From Actinomycetes bacterium (lineage in GTDB: Bacteria > Planctomycetota > Phycisphaerae > JAACET01): DNA of 5,483 nucleotides. The notes beneath the pieces were generated by a model. That model saw only the letters and a list, made by a program, of their open reading frames with translations. It ran no database searches and was not told the DNA's origin. The stretch spans positions 1-5,483 of the forward strand of contig DAOVKO010000146.1 in NCBI GenBank assembly GCA_030631725.1, written 5' to 3'. This document shows, piece by piece, positions 5,157-5,483 of this stretch; position 1 is the stretch's first letter, and each line of letters starts with the position of its first letter. A program made the position numbers and the translations under genes.

Positions 5157-5161
5157 CTCCT
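5157..5161 (-). promoter_or_regulatory. Ribosome binding site that questions the creatininase-family start
   Basis: Minus-strand AGGAG is 3 nt ahead of the first ATG (5151-5153) and 9 nt ahead of the in-frame ATG at 5145-5147. The second spacing is closer to optimal, so the protein may begin MQWEEL. Confidence 0.6.
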
Positions 5162-5215
5162 ATGAATGTCCTATTGAGCACTCTTGCTGGGCAACACCTC
5201 AGGCATTTGCAGCGA

Positions 5216-5483
5216 TCAGATGTAATCGATTCCAAAGCTCACCCAGGGGCAGAACCGGAAGATCTTGCTAAGGGCCTTCTCCAGGCCTGAGGGCAGCGGA
5301 CTCAGGCGAATCAGATTGGTTTCCAAAGCCCGGGCCATGTCCAGGCGGCACGAAAGCAGACGGCTGAGCTGGCTTTCCTTCAGGTATAGCTTGGCCTTGT
5401 ACTTCGGCCGGGCCGGGCGGTTCAGAACCAAGTCCCGGTGGGGCGTCACAGCCTCTAAACGTAAGTCTTTCAGTAGTGAGCTA
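5216..5483 (-). CDS. Unidentified protein, C-terminal 88 residues
   Basis: The frame is open from the window edge to the TGA at 5216-5218, so this is the 3' end of a longer gene. A GTG at 5447-5449 is unlikely to be the start, because the frame continues upstream with ordinary sequence (SSLLKDLRLEA) and no obvious ribosome binding site. The visible part reads as a folded soluble domain: a basic stretch (LNRPARPKYKAKLYL), an amphipathic helix (ESQLSRLLSCRLDMARALETNLI), a loop (RLSPLPSG), another helix (LEKALSKIFRF) and an aromatic end (CPWVSFGIDYI). No signal or membrane segment is seen. The SQLSRLLxxR...ALExNLI pattern faintly recalls C-terminal extensions of some GNAT or SCP2-like proteins, but I do not claim a family. 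It precedes the creatininase-family gene by 62 bp on the same strand and is likely co-transcribed with it. Confidence 0.65.
   Translation of the reverse strand, partial: SSLLKDLRLEAVTPHRDLVLNRPARPKYKAKLYLKESQLSRLLSCRLDMARALETNLIRLSPLPSGLEKALSKIFRFCPWVSFGIDYI

Noticed and set aside
4569..5165. Long plus-strand frame opposite the creatininase-family gene
   Set aside because: Antisense shadow of a gene with complete family motifs.

Overview
The window looks like chromosomal DNA from a member of the Planctomycetota, most plausibly of the Phycisphaerae type. The clues are the small secreted Spy/CpxP-like protein at 2519-3079, whose ending (RQEARLLLMGLLD) I associate with that group, the loosely packed genes, mixed Shine-Dalgarno quality, and T-rich heptameric spacer DNA. 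The assignment is by pattern recognition only.

Region 1 (1-2247, + strand) is a metal-homeostasis cluster. It starts inside the 3' half of an ArsP/DUF318-type permease resembling the SO_0444 Cu/Zn efflux family. After a 116-bp spacer containing a 7-nt-periodic T-rich tract comes a complete GufA/ZupT-like ZIP transporter. Thirty-one bp further on, with a good ribosome binding site, is a stand-alone RsbU/SpoIIE-type PP2C serine phosphatase. The ZIP and phosphatase genes are probably co-transcribed, so metal transport may be linked to a partner-switching signalling route, although no anti-sigma factor, antagonist or sensor is visible.

Region 2 (2248-2518) is a convergent intergenic space with no gene. 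It holds several inverted repeats and a tandem pair of 22-bp units (core AGCAAAGGGGCGAATG), one of which forms a GC-rich hairpin just past the end of the next gene.

Region 3 (2519-3250, - strand) is the small exported Spy/CpxP-like protein, with a strong ribosome binding site and a plausible promoter.

Region 4 (about 3250-4350) has no intact gene. It is decayed accessory DNA: a possible structured RNA at about 3289-3398, a 50-codon C-terminal remnant of a membrane protein at 3420-3572, and a DDE transposase remnant at 3596-4025. The transposase has lost its N-terminus and an internal block that should carry the catalytic glutamate, and its two halves lie in different frames. A 9-bp inverted repeat (3577-3585 / 4341-4349) brackets the remnant and may mark the old element ends.

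Region 5 (4353-5483, - strand) is a two-gene unit: an unidentified gene cut by the window edge, followed 62 bp later by a creatininase-family metal amidohydrolase with an unusual active-site motif and many cysteines.

I see no rRNA, tRNA, CRISPR array or complete mobile element. No new defence-like system is supported. The items most worth checking are the transporter-phosphatase pairing, the heptameric leader of the ZIP gene, the possible structured RNA, and the fossil insertion site.
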